Positions 8,074-16,306 of a DNA stretch of 64,000 nucleotides are shown one piece after another (position 1 is the first letter of the stretch; each line of letters begins with the position of its first letter). The stretch is from NCBI RefSeq assembly GCF_008085915.1, contig NZ_VSJK01000015.1:1-64000 (forward strand), written 5' to 3'. A program made the translations under genes and the position numbers. The stretch comes from Oceaniovalibus sp. ACAM 378. Lineage in GTDB: Bacteria > Pseudomonadota > Alphaproteobacteria > Rhodobacterales > Rhodobacteraceae. The notes below the pieces were generated by a model that saw only the letters and a list, made by a program, of their open reading frames with translations, was not told the DNA's origin and searched no databases.

Positions 8074-8367
8074 ATGACCGCACAGACACCCGTTGCCCTT
8101 CTCAAGTCGCAACTGAACATCGATCACGATCTTGACGGTGCGCTGCTGGCGCACAAGTTGGGCGCTGCTGAAATCTGGATTGCGAACTATACCGGCGTTC
8201 CGTTCGATGGAGCCAACGCGGCACAGGTTGAGGCCGCGCTGCAACTCGCGTCCTATTGGTTTGAGCAACGCGAAGCCGCGTTCGACGGTAGCTCAAAAGC
8301 AATCCCGTTCGGCGTTCGCGATCTGCTGGAAAGTTTCAAAGATCAGGTGACGGGCCATGGCGCGTAA
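8074..8367 (+). CDS. Head-tail connector protein, HK97 gp6-like
   Basis: A 97-residue, mostly helical protein typical of phage gp6-like connectors (adaptors): LLKSQLNIDHDLDGALLAHK, then EIWIANYTGVPF, then IPFGVRDLLESFKD at the C-terminus. These proteins form a ring under the portal and lengthen the channel after packaging. It is the first gene of the second half of the late operon. AAAGG lies upstream of the ATG, and the last 11 bases overlap the next gene. Confidence 0.85.
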   Translation: MTAQTPVALLKSQLNIDHDLDGALLAHKLGAAEIWIANYTGVPFDGANAAQVEAALQLASYWFEQREAAFDGSSKAIPFGVRDLLESFKDQVTGHGA

Positions 8368-8794
8368 ATACAAGTCACTGGCTGAGCAATCACGCGCCTT
8401 GGAAAAGCGCCTACTGGCTATTCCGGCTGACGTGGTGCGCGAGTTGCGTCCGGCGCTGATCAAGGGCGCTCAGGATGTCGAAGCCGCGATGGAACTGCTG
8501 GTGCCAGAGGATGAAGGCGATCTGCTGGGCAGTATCCAAGTCACCGGCCCCGGCGAGACTACCCCGCCATATGCGGTGGGCGGTGGCAGTATGACCCTGC
8601 CGGAGAATATGGCCGCTGTCACCGTTGGGAATACGGACGTTCGTCACGGCCATCTGCAAGAGTTCGGCACCGTCCATCACGAGGCGCAGCCCTTCATGCT
8701 GCCCGGTTTTCGGATCGCCAAGCCCAAGGCGCAGCGGCGCATCACGGCGGCGATCAGCAAGGCAATCAGAAATGCAGGGAAGGGCAGCGCATGA
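8357..8794 (+). CDS. HK97 gp10-family head-tail joining protein
   Basis: A 145-residue protein with the gp10/HK97 pattern: a helical N-terminus (AEQSRALEKRLLAIPADVVR), a central VPEDEGDLLGSIQVTGPG that mirrors the family's DTG.L..S segment, then HLQEFGTVHHEAQPFMLPGF near residue 100. Proteins of this family sit at the neck between connector and tail. It overlaps the preceding stop by 11 bases and the next start by ATGA. Confidence 0.87.
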   Translation: MARKYKSLAEQSRALEKRLLAIPADVVRELRPALIKGAQDVEAAMELLVPEDEGDLLGSIQVTGPGETTPPYAVGGGSMTLPENMAAVTVGNTDVRHGHLQEFGTVHHEAQPFMLPGFRIAKPKAQRRITAAISKAIRNAGKGSA

Positions 8795-9207
8795 TCGATC
8801 CAAGCATCACATTGCAGACCGCAATCAGGGCTGCGTTGCTGGATCACCCGGCAGTGAACGCCCTTGTGCATCCCGATCATGTGCGCGCGGGCACGACGCG
8901 CCCAGATAAGACGCCCTGCATCATCCTTGCGAACCCGCAAACCATCCACCTTGGGCGCACGTCCGGTGATGGATACCTCACGCGCGTCTTTATCGACCTG
9001 CATATCTGGGCGATTAAAGACGGGGCAGACATGGCCCGCCAGATCGGTGGTGCGGTGGCACTGGCGCTTTGGGACAGCCCTTTGCCGATTGCAGACGTGA
9101 CCGAATACACCCGGCCAAGTTTTCGCTACATGCGCGACCCTGACCCGGAGCTTGCATACTCGCATGGCGTTGGCACGGTTGAAGCCGCCGTTCGGTGGCA
9201 GGCGTGA
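8791..9207 (+). CDS. DUF3168 protein, tail terminator/completion
   Basis: A 138-residue DUF3168 protein (GTA gp8-like). Diagnostic pieces are LQTAIRAALLDHPAVNALV, VHPDHVRAGT, PCIILANPQTIHLGRTS and VFIDLHIWAIKDG, ending in the SHGVGTVEAAVRW strand. Family members cap the tail tube at the neck. Its presence means the element specifies a tail-side joining surface although no tube protein is visible. It is coupled on both sides by overlapping start and stop codons. Confidence 0.87.
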   Translation: MIDPSITLQTAIRAALLDHPAVNALVHPDHVRAGTTRPDKTPCIILANPQTIHLGRTSGDGYLTRVFIDLHIWAIKDGADMARQIGGAVALALWDSPLPIADVTEYTRPSFRYMRDPDPELAYSHGVGTVEAAVRWQA

Positions 9208-9524
9208 TCAACAGCGGTAAACTTGATCGCCAGATCACCATTGAGCGCCAAACCGAAACAGTCATGCCGTCCGGTGCTGTCACAAAGACATGGGCCGAAG
9301 TTGCAACTGTGCGCGCTGAAATCGTGCAGCAATCAACAGACGAATACCTGTCCGGCTATGGCGCTGCTGAGCAAGGCAACATCGTGTTTCGTATCCGGTA
9401 TCTGGCAGGCATCACAACCGCTGACCGCGTGACCTACAACGGCACAGCCCATGACCTTAACCGAATTGTCGAGCTGGGCCGCAGGCGTGGTCTAGAGTTG
9501 CGCGTCAAAGGCGGTGCAGGGTGA
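9204..9524 (+). CDS. Phage head closure / head-tail adaptor protein
   Basis: This small beta-rich protein matches the SPP1 gp16 / HK97 gp7-type head closure family: SGKLDRQITIERQTET, TKTWAEVATVRAEI, then VFRIRYLAGITTADRV and YNGTAHDLNRIVELGRRRGL. The family closes the connector after DNA packaging. Two GTG starts are possible. The one at 9204 makes a GTGA overlap with the preceding stop, like the other junctions in the operon, so it is preferred over 9195. It ends overlapping the small terminase start. Confidence 0.85.
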   Translation: MINSGKLDRQITIERQTETVMPSGAVTKTWAEVATVRAEIVQQSTDEYLSGYGAAEQGNIVFRIRYLAGITTADRVTYNGTAHDLNRIVELGRRRGLELRVKGGAG

Positions 9525-9913
9525 GCGTTCATAGCCGTGGCGTGAAGCCGACCCTGAGTGCAGACGATGACGCCCTGACACGCGCACCAGTCGCGCCGAA
9601 GCATTTGTCAGCACAGGCCAAGGCGGAATGGCGCAGGATCATGCCGCAACTGATCGCCCGCAGCATTATCACCCGTGCCGATTTGGCAGGCGTGGAGCAT
9701 TACTGCACATGCGCTGGCATCGTCCGACAGATCGAAGAAGAGCGCGCTGCTGCTGGCGGTGCAATCGATGTGCGCCTGTTCGGCGTGTTGAACCGCGCAG
9801 CACAGACTGCGCGCCAGTTGGCCGCTGAATACGGCCTGACACCGACCAGCCGTGCGCGCATCGGTAATGCGAAGCCTGCTGATGACAACGATGACAACCC
9901 GCTAGACGCATGA
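9521..9913 (+). CDS. Small terminase subunit, P27 family
   Basis: A 130-residue protein of the P27 small terminase type. The core LSAQAKAEWRRIMPQLIARS is followed by ITRADLAGVEHYCTCAGIV and a C-terminal AARQLAAEYGLTPTSRARI-like helix, all standard for the family. TerS recognises the packaging site and loads the large subunit. It starts at GTG with a GTGA overlap and ends with an ATGA overlap to TerL. Its place after the connectors, rather than before the portal, is atypical for HK97-like order. Confidence 0.9.
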   Translation: MSVHSRGVKPTLSADDDALTRAPVAPKHLSAQAKAEWRRIMPQLIARSIITRADLAGVEHYCTCAGIVRQIEEERAAAGGAIDVRLFGVLNRAAQTARQLAAEYGLTPTSRARIGNAKPADDNDDNPLDA

Positions 9914-11517
9914 CCAAGAGCGCGTTCCCTGATTGGATTTATGACGGTTCGGAAATTCCTGATCCGCTGGGCCATGGTGCGCGCGCTGTCGAGTTTCTGC
10001 GCCGACTGCGCCATCCAAACAGCACGGCACCGAACCGGGCGTTCCAGCTATTCGACTGGCAGGAACGTATCGTGCGACGCATCTATGGGCCGCGCCATGC
10101 AGACGGAACGCGCGTCGTGAAGACCGTGTTCATGCTGCTACCGCGTGGCAACCGCAAGACCAGCTTAGCCGCCGCCTTGGCGCTCTTGCACCTGTTCGGC
10201 CCCGAGAAACGCCCCGCTGGTCAAATCATCTTTGCCGCGTGTGATCGTGAACAAGCCTCTATCGGCTTTAAAGAAGCGGCCAATATCGTGCGCGAGGATA
10301 AGCGGTTGATCGCGGCCACCTCGATCAGAGACGCTTTCAACAGTAAAAAGCAGATTACATATCCCGGCAATGGATCGACGTTGACCGCGATTGCCAGCGA
10401 TGGCGGCGCAGCACATGGCCTGACACCCTCGTTCACCTTGATCGACGAAATCCATGCTTGGAAAGGCCGCGATTTGTGGGAAGCGCTGAAATCAGGAACG
10501 GCCAAGATCGACGATAGCTTGATCGTCATCGCCACAACAGCCGGACGTGGTGCCGAGACATTGGCCGCTGAGCAATATGATTATGCCCGTCGCGTTGCCC
10601 TTGGTGAGATCGACAACCCCGAATATTTGCCGATCTTGTTTGCCGCCGAACCTGACGACGATTGGCAGGATGAAAACACCTGGCTAAAAGCCAACCCCGG
10701 CTTGAAACATGGTTTCCCGTCACTGTCTGGCCTGCGCGCATTGGCAAAAGAGGCTGAGCATAGACCTGCCGAGAGATACGCCTTTCAGCAATTCAACCTG
10801 AATATGTGGCAAGGTGCTTCAAGATCGCCCCTTTTCGATATGGATACATGGGACGCGCGTCAGTTTGACGATGACGACACCGACCTTGAGTCGCTGCCCT
10901 GTTGGATTGGCGTCGATATGGCCCTGAGTGGCGACACTGCATCCGTTGTTGCTGCATGGTTACATGACGATGGGCAGATCAGTGTTAAGCCGTGGTTCTT
11001 CATACCCGGCGATGACCTGAAAGGCCGCTCTGAGCGCGATGGCGTCCCGTATCAGGAATGGGCTGATCAGGGTTTGATTACCGCCACACCCGGCCCGATC
11101 ATCGATGCAGAGATCGTCGAGGATCACTTGCGCGAGTTATGTGGCACCTTCGACGTGCAAGAGATCGCGTTTGATCCACACCTTGCCCGTCGGATGATGC
11201 AGGGCTTGCACGATGACGGCTTGCCGGTGGTGGAGCTACGCCAAACACCGCTGAACATGGGCGTCGCGATTGGCGATCTTGAGCGCACTGTGAATGGCGA
11301 GATGATCCGCCAGAACGGCCACCCTGTATTGCGCCACCATTTCGATAGCGTTGTGGCGTCGCGTTCTGAAAGTGGCCTGACGCGCATGCATAAGGGTAAG
11401 AAGACAGACCGGATCGACGGGGCAGTTGCATGCGCAATTGCCGTTCATCGCGCCAGCGCCGGTGAAACAAACAAATCACAATATTCCGGCGATGACGCCG
11501 AACTGTTCGTTTTCTGA
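9910..11517 (+). CDS. Large terminase subunit (Terminase_1, HK97-like)
   Basis: A 535-residue packaging motor. The N-terminal ATPase has an atypical Walker A LPRGNRKTS (residues 77-85) and Walker B TLIDE with catalytic Glu180. The C-terminal nuclease domain begins near CWIGVDMALSGDTAS, with further acidic residues in FDPH and KTDRIDGAVACAIA near the end. The protein fills the capsid through the portal and cuts DNA with the HNH partner. The length is normal for the family, and nothing suggests inactivation. Confidence 0.95.
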   Translation: MTKSAFPDWIYDGSEIPDPLGHGARAVEFLRRLRHPNSTAPNRAFQLFDWQERIVRRIYGPRHADGTRVVKTVFMLLPRGNRKTSLAAALALLHLFGPEKRPAGQIIFAACDREQASIGFKEAANIVREDKRLIAATSIRDAFNSKKQITYPGNGSTLTAIASDGGAAHGLTPSFTLIDEIHAWKGRDLWEALKSGTAKIDDSLIVIATTAGRGAETLAAEQYDYARRVALGEIDNPEYLPILFAAEPDDDWQDENTWLKANPGLKHGFPSLSGLRALAKEAEHRPAERYAFQQFNLNMWQGASRSPLFDMDTWDARQFDDDDTDLESLPCWIGVDMALSGDTASVVAAWLHDDGQISVKPWFFIPGDDLKGRSERDGVPYQEWADQGLITATPGPIIDAEIVEDHLRELCGTFDVQEIAFDPHLARRMMQGLHDDGLPVVELRQTPLNMGVAIGDLERTVNGEMIRQNGHPVLRHHFDSVVASRSESGLTRMHKGKKTDRIDGAVACAIAVHRASAGETNKSQYSGDDAELFVF

Positions 11518-11527
11518 GGATATAGAA

Positions 11528-13912
11528 ATGACTGAACTACCCGGCCTGATCGTCCCGATTGAAGCCCGTATCGACAAGCTCGAAAAAGGTCTCAAGCGCG
11601 CCAGTGCCGCACAGAAAGGCGCATCAACACAGATGGAGCGCCGCGCCCGCCAGTCTGCCGAGCGTATGCGCGCCAGTTACGGCAAGGCCGGTGACAGCGC
11701 CCTTGCTATGTTCAAGAGGCTTGCCCCCGGTCTGGCTGGTGGTCTGGCCGGTGCAGTGACCATCGGTGCGCTAGATGCCCTTGCTGGACGTATGCGCGGA
11801 ATCGTGAAGGAAACCGCAGAGATCGGAGACGCCGCAGCACGCGCTGGTGTGAGCATTGAACGGTTTCAGGAGTTGAAATTTCTGGGCGATCAGAACCGCG
11901 TCGGTGTTGATGCCCTGATCGACGGCTTGAAAGAGCTTTCGTTGCGCGCCGACGAATTCGTTGTCACCGGTCAAGGCAGCGCCGCCGATGCTTTCAAGCG
12001 TTTGGGATACAGCGCGACGGAACTGAAGACCAAGCTGGCCGACCCGTCCGACCTGTTCCTTGAGATCACCGGACGGCTTGAAGGTCTGGATAAGGCCGCA
12101 CAGATCAGGATTGCCGATGAAGTGTTCGGTGGTTCTGGGGGCGAACAGTTTGTGCAACTGCTGGGTCAGGGCGAAGCCGCCTTGCGCCAGACTATCCAGA
12201 CGGCCCGCGATTCCGGTGCTGTGCTGGATGCAGAACTGATCCAGAAAGCCGCCGAACTGGATCGACGGTTTCAGGCTTTGCAGACGCGGATTGGTTCGTT
12301 TTTCAAGGAATTCGCTGTCGGTGCAGTTGATACCGCCGTCAAGATCGCAACACTGCGCACCGATATTGAAGACCTGTTCCGCACCGCCGATCAGGGCCGC
12401 AGCCTGTTGGGCGATGGTGTTACTGACGCACTGGAAGAGGATAGTGCAGCGATCAAAGCCCACGAAGCCGAAATCCACGCCCTGCGACGCACCTATGAAG
12501 GCTTAGGCACCGAAGCTGACACGCTGTCCGGCCAGATGATGCAGGCCGCAGCGCAACTGCGCGCATGGGGATATGACAAGGCTGCTGACGACCTTTTGAC
12601 CGCTGCCGTCAACATGCGTGAACTGTCCGGCGAACTTGAAGCGGGCACGATCAGCGCCGATGATTTTGAAAGGCAACTGGACGACACCGCGCAGGCGGCG
12701 CGCACCGCGTTTCTTGACGTTGCCACTATCGACACGGCAGAATTCGGCGGTGTGATCGCCGGTATTGGTGGTCTGATCACCCGGCTTGGTCAGGCGGCTG
12801 CCAAAGCCCGCGAACTGCGCGCGGCACTGCCCGGTGCCAATCCAGATGGATCATCCAACGTTGTGACCCCTGCGCGACAGGCGACGCACTGGATGGACGA
12901 CGATGCTAATTTCCCACCTGACCCGGCCAACGTCTACGCACCTGTTGCCACGCCCCGGCCACGCGCTGCACCGGCCATGCTTGGCGAACCCGAGTTGCCG
13001 AAGGTCGCAACCGGTGGTGGTGGCAGTGGTGGTGGCCGTTCGCAAGATGATTACACCAAGGCTATTGAATCGCTGCAACGCGAGACGGCGGCACTGAACG
13101 CCGAAGCCGTGGCGCTGGTTGCTACCTCTGCCTCTGGACTGAAATACGCGGATGCTATCGAATACGCCCGCACCCGCGCCGAACTGCTGAGTGCCGCGCA
13201 ACGTGATGGCAAGCAAATCACGCCGGAACTTACTGCCGAGGTGGACCGTCTGGCGCAGGCGCACCTAAATGCAGGCAATGCAGCGCAAAAAGCTGCTGAT
13301 GATCTGCAATCGGTGGAAGAGCGTGGCAAGAAAGGCGCCGAAGCCCTGACCGATGTATTCATGTCGGTGCTGGACGGTTCCAAGAGCGCCAAAGAAGCGG
13401 TGGCCGATCTGCTGTTGGAGATCGCCAAGATGCAGTTCCAAAAGACACTGATGGGTTTGTTCAGCGGGCCGCTGTCTGGTCCGTCCAACGTTGTCGGTGG
13501 TCTGCTTGGCTTTGCAGATGGCGGCTACACTGGCGCTGGTGGCAAGTATGAACCGGCTGGCGTGGTGCATCGCGGTGAATATGTATTCAGTAAGGAGACG
13601 GTGCAGCGACTTGGCGCGGGGAACCTTGACAGACTCCACCAGAGCGCTCGCAACGGCTATGCAGGCGGTGGCCTAGTCGGTGACGCCGGAAAGGTCGCAA
13701 GGGCCACCAGCGGGCGTTCTGGCGAGTCTGAGCGCGCACCCACGCCCAGCATCGCCATCAGTGCCCCAATCACGGTGAACGCCAGTGGTGGCACACCCGA
13801 ACAGAACGCCGACCTTGCGCACCAGATGGCAGAACAGACCGAACGGATGTTTCGGGGATTGGTGCAACAAGAACTCATTCGGCAGATGAGACCGGGCGGG
13901 GTGTTGCGTTAA
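11528..13912 (+). CDS. Tail tape measure protein
   Basis: A 794-residue protein with a helical, Ala-rich N-terminus, hydrophobic segments near residues 60-85, a long coiled region and a C-terminus typical of lambda-type tape measure proteins: GLLGFADGGYTGAGGKYEPA, GVVHRGEYVFSKETVQRLGA, then a long helix ending ELIRQMRPGGVLR. The start at 11528 has GAGGA seven bases upstream. An ATG at 11426 lies inside terL and is not used. The tape measure sets tail length and enters the target cell membrane. It is the last recognisable structural gene, and no tube, distal tail or fibre gene follows. Confidence 0.9.
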   Translation: MTELPGLIVPIEARIDKLEKGLKRASAAQKGASTQMERRARQSAERMRASYGKAGDSALAMFKRLAPGLAGGLAGAVTIGALDALAGRMRGIVKETAEIGDAAARAGVSIERFQELKFLGDQNRVGVDALIDGLKELSLRADEFVVTGQGSAADAFKRLGYSATELKTKLADPSDLFLEITGRLEGLDKAAQIRIADEVFGGSGGEQFVQLLGQGEAALRQTIQTARDSGAVLDAELIQKAAELDRRFQALQTRIGSFFKEFAVGAVDTAVKIATLRTDIEDLFRTADQGRSLLGDGVTDALEEDSAAIKAHEAEIHALRRTYEGLGTEADTLSGQMMQAAAQLRAWGYDKAADDLLTAAVNMRELSGELEAGTISADDFERQLDDTAQAARTAFLDVATIDTAEFGGVIAGIGGLITRLGQAAAKARELRAALPGANPDGSSNVVTPARQATHWMDDDANFPPDPANVYAPVATPRPRAAPAMLGEPELPKVATGGGGSGGGRSQDDYTKAIESLQRETAALNAEAVALVATSASGLKYADAIEYARTRAELLSAAQRDGKQITPELTAEVDRLAQAHLNAGNAAQKAADDLQSVEERGKKGAEALTDVFMSVLDGSKSAKEAVADLLLEIAKMQFQKTLMGLFSGPLSGPSNVVGGLLGFADGGYTGAGGKYEPAGVVHRGEYVFSKETVQRLGAGNLDRLHQSARNGYAGGGLVGDAGKVARATSGRSGESERAPTPSIAISAPITVNASGGTPEQNADLAHQMAEQTERMFRGLVQQELIRQMRPGGVLR

Positions 13913-13919
13913 CATAAGC

Positions 13920-14935
13920 ACTTGAATCCGCTTTTTGATTCAGGTATCTTGATCGTGCCGCTACAGGCAGCAAAAAGCACAAAGTCGTTAGGTTTGAGCA
14001 GACACCCTTGGGAATGACGCTCACTGACAAACTAGGTTGATCGTCAATCGCCTAGTGACAAGTTGCCAACCTCGCCAAAAGAACCCCAGAAAGCCGAATA
14101 CGAGACGGTGCGGGGAAGTCGTCCAGTTGGTAGGACGCAGGAACGCGCCCGGATTGTTCCGGGGTAAACGCCGCCGCCGCCCGCGAGGGGAAGGAAGCAC
14201 GAATAGACGGCAGCAATGTCCAATTCCGAAAGGATGGGGTGACAACTGCCGGACGTGACGCAGGTTGAAGGAAAGCCGGTCACGTTGCGCAATCGAAAGA
14301 TTGCAACCGCTTTTGATCGCAAGATCAGGATGCGCCGAATATCGCCGGGTAATGGAAGCCGCCCGGTTTGCTCGACAAGCAAGGTTTGGTCCACCACTGT
14401 TAAACGCAGAACACATCCCCTTTCTTCATCCCGCACATATGACGCAAGCCTGTTTGCGTCATGGGATGGAGAGGGGGGGGATAGTCTATTTCCGCAGGTT
14501 ATATTCATACCATGTGAGAGCGAATGATGCTTCTGCGGATAGGTGAACAGAGAAAACGGGGCCGGAGCGCGCAGCGCGAAGGCTTGAAACGAGGCCGAAG
14601 GCCGAGGCGCAGTGAGCCGCCAGAGGCGGCGAGTATAGGAATGAAAATGAAACTAATTGATGCACAATCGTTGGCCCAAGCACTGGCAGGCTCTTGGGCG
14701 CACCCGATACGGCGTGCGGCAAGGTTGCGATCCTGTCGTGAACTTCCGACTGAGCTGGTGGAAATCGCAGAACGCGACGAAGTTTCCACTAAGATGAGTT
14801 TCTTGCAGAGACCGCAAGAAGCCCCTTGAAGGCTTATCAGCTTAGGTGTTATAGTATAACAATTATGGGCTGGCTTCCAACTATGCCCTGATTGAACACC
14901 CTGCCGGTGAATTGCCCCCGGCAGGGTGTTTTCGT
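13920..14935 (+). ncRNA. Candidate large structured RNA downstream of the tape measure gene
   Basis: About 1 kb with no convincing gene but dense with perfect stems. Two short stems have GNRA loops: GCAATC-GAAA-GATTGC (14289-14304) and TGATC-GCAA-GATCA (14314-14327). Others are ACTAGG/CCTAGT (14031-14056), CCCGGA/TCCGGG (14148-14163), ACGTGAC/GTCACGT (14253-14285), CCGGG/CCCGG (14345-14366), GCCGCC/GGCGGC (14616-14630), GCCCAAG/CTTGGGC (14674-14699), GTGGAAA/TTTCCAC (14758-14789) and TTCTTGC/GCAAGAA (14800-14820). The longest runs from 14417 to 14478 with a 9-bp tip stem and a 16-bp lower stem. A strong terminator ends it. This resembles the giant phage-linked RNAs of the GOLLD/ROOL kind. The class is inference. 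Confidence 0.6.
14844..14860. promoter_or_regulatory. Palindromic operator-like site, copy 2, with promoter-like boxes
   Basis: AGGTGTTATAGTATAAC differs by one base from 3368-3384 and contains the palindrome GTTATA-G-TATAAC. TATAGT (14850-14855) has TTGAAG 18 bases upstream (14826-14831). On the opposite strand TATACT has TTGGAA 16 bases upstream. It could therefore fire a short rightward transcript ending at the 14896 terminator, or a leftward antisense transcript of the RNA region, under the same regulator as the late operon. Confidence 0.45.
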
Positions 14936-14937
14936 TT
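14896..14937 (+). terminator. Strong intrinsic terminator
   Basis: ACACCCTGCCGG (14896-14907) pairs perfectly with CCGGCAGGGTGT (14918-14929) over a 10-base loop, followed by TTTTCGTTT. It closes the late operon and the structured RNA region. Confidence 0.88.
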
Positions 14938-15064
14938 CGACAAACAGCTAGATAAACTTTTAGCTAACTAGCGGTTTTAAATGACATTTTTTATCAATCT
15001 TCTTGACGTCACGAAGTCGAGCGCACTAGATTCCTGCAATCATCAACGCAGGAGCACGACGAAC

Positions 15065-15223
15065 TTGCCACATTTCATCACTGACGAAATCTATTCCCAA
15101 CTCTTGAATGAACTACGCGAAGCCGCACGGGCCGGTGATTGGCGCTGCGCCATTGCTGAGGTGCTTGGTGGCGTGGACGTGATGCCCGAGGTCTGCCGTG
15201 GTGACTTTGAGGCGGACGCGTGA
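15065..15223 (+). CDS. Small acidic protein of unknown function
   Basis: A 52-residue frame starting at TTG with CAGGAG about ten bases upstream: PHFITDEIYSQLLNELREAA and on to VMPEVCRGDFEADA. An ATG at 14981 in the same frame has no ribosome site and would run through AT-rich sequence. The composition (helical, acidic) is plausible for a small phage protein. I recognise no family. Confidence 0.45.
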   Translation: MPHFITDEIYSQLLNELREAARAGDWRCAIAEVLGGVDVMPEVCRGDFEADA

Positions 15224-15330
15224 AGGGGCAGCACTGGGTTGACGTAAGGTAATGCAGTCACAAATGCATTTTGTTATGGCGGGTCGTCAGCGTCATCACT
15301 ATTGCTGACGGTGACGGAAGGAGAATCACA

Positions 15331-15843
15331 ATGGCTAAGACCCCCGCCGAACGGCAGCGTGAATACATGGACCGCAAGAAGGAACGGATGACGAACGCCA
15401 GTCTAACTCTATCAGGTGTGTTCAAGACCCCGTTCTTTGAAACGCTGCCCAAAGATTACGACCACGATTCCGCGTTCGCGGATAACTTTGAGTTTATGGG
15501 CATGGAGACGCCTGCTTTCAAAGATGACCGTGGGCCTGAGGGACATACTAACTATAGCCCCGAGGTTGCCGGTGCGCAGTTTGCCGATAACCCGCGTTCT
15601 CTCGGACGTGCCGAGATCATGGTGACGGCCCTGATCGAAGCGGCACAAGACCTTGCTTGGTATGTGAGTGACTACAAGCGCAAAGAGATCAAAGCCCGCA
15701 TGGCTGAAATCGAGGCTTCCGACCTGTCGGAACCCGAGGTCAAGAAAGCCGCGCTAAAAGAAGCCGCAAGGTTGAACAAGATGCTGGACCAGCTTGATAA
15801 GCAGGTCCGACATACCTTCCCGCAGTGGAAGGTTACTGGCTGA
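15331..15843 (+). CDS. Unknown phage-element protein with DNA-binding-like N-terminus
   Basis: A 170-residue protein starting at 15331 behind GGAAGGAG. The in-frame start 60 bases earlier lacks such a signal. The N-terminus KTPAERQREYMDRKKERM is a basic helix of a kind common at the start of small phage proteins. The middle (FFETLPKDYDHDSAFADNFE) is acidic and unlike any family I know. Residues 110-165 are a long charged helix, probably a coiled coil. A hairpin (CGTCAGC/GCTGACG, 15285-15310) lies just before the ribosome site. It may be regulatory or structural, with no function assigned. Confidence 0.6.
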   Translation: MAKTPAERQREYMDRKKERMTNASLTLSGVFKTPFFETLPKDYDHDSAFADNFEFMGMETPAFKDDRGPEGHTNYSPEVAGAQFADNPRSLGRAEIMVTALIEAAQDLAWYVSDYKRKEIKARMAEIEASDLSEPEVKKAALKEAARLNKMLDQLDKQVRHTFPQWKVTG

Positions 15844-15943
15844 ACAAGCCTATAAGAAGAACAAGGGCGGCACCAGTTTGCAGACCACGCCGCCCTTGTC
15901 CGAAGACCACGCCGAACCCCATTCATTCAAATAGGAGGCCAGC

Positions 15944-16306
15944 ATGGCCCTTGATAACATAACCACTACCGAAGCCGCAATGTCCCCCGACCGATCCATA
16001 GATATTCAAGTATTTATGTCGCGTTCGTTCAAAATTGGAAGCTTCGAATATACGCCAAAATGTATGTTGCGTGATCCGGTTGAGGACATTGGCCTTGGTG
16101 ACGTAGCTGAAATCTGGATCGAAGAAATCATCGAATCTGATGATCCAGATTTTGAGTTTTGCAACTTAATTGATCATCTTTCCGGGCTTTTGGCGAACGT
16201 AAAACTGCTTCGGAAGCACTACCAAAAATTTATCGAACAGAAGGACGCCCTTGCACACACAACTTGCGCTCAATCGGAAACCTTGACTATCAAAGAGGAA
16301 GTATAA
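15944..16306 (+). CDS. Unknown small acidic protein
   Basis: A 120-residue acidic protein, starting 11 bases after AGGAGG's first base, an excellent ribosome site. The segment DIGLGDVAEIWIEEIIESDD is strongly negative, and the C-terminal half is helical. No family is recognised. Its TAA stop overlaps the next ATG (TAATG), so the two proteins are translationally coupled and probably act together. Codon use is more AT-rich than in the structural genes. Confidence 0.6.
   Translation: MALDNITTTEAAMSPDRSIDIQVFMSRSFKIGSFEYTPKCMLRDPVEDIGLGDVAEIWIEEIIESDDPDFEFCNLIDHLSGLLANVKLLRKHYQKFIEQKDALAHTTCAQSETLTIKEEV

Noticed and set aside
7499-8077. A 192-codon protein gene beginning TTG at the HNH stop
   Set aside because: It runs through two terminator hairpins and the G-rich block and has no motif. 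The frame is probably open by chance, though noted.
3452-13912. The conserved rhodobacterial gene transfer agent cluster
   Set aside because: Head genes are GTA-like, but GTAs have no integrase or att repeats and carry gp9 and gp12-15 tail genes, which are absent here.
14037-14829. Several overlapping short frames on both strands in the RNA region
   Set aside because: They lack ribosome sites and motifs, and the segment is dominated by paired stems.
13920-14935. Group II or group I intron
   Set aside because: No domain V-like element, no reverse transcriptase or homing gene, and no interrupted gene around it.
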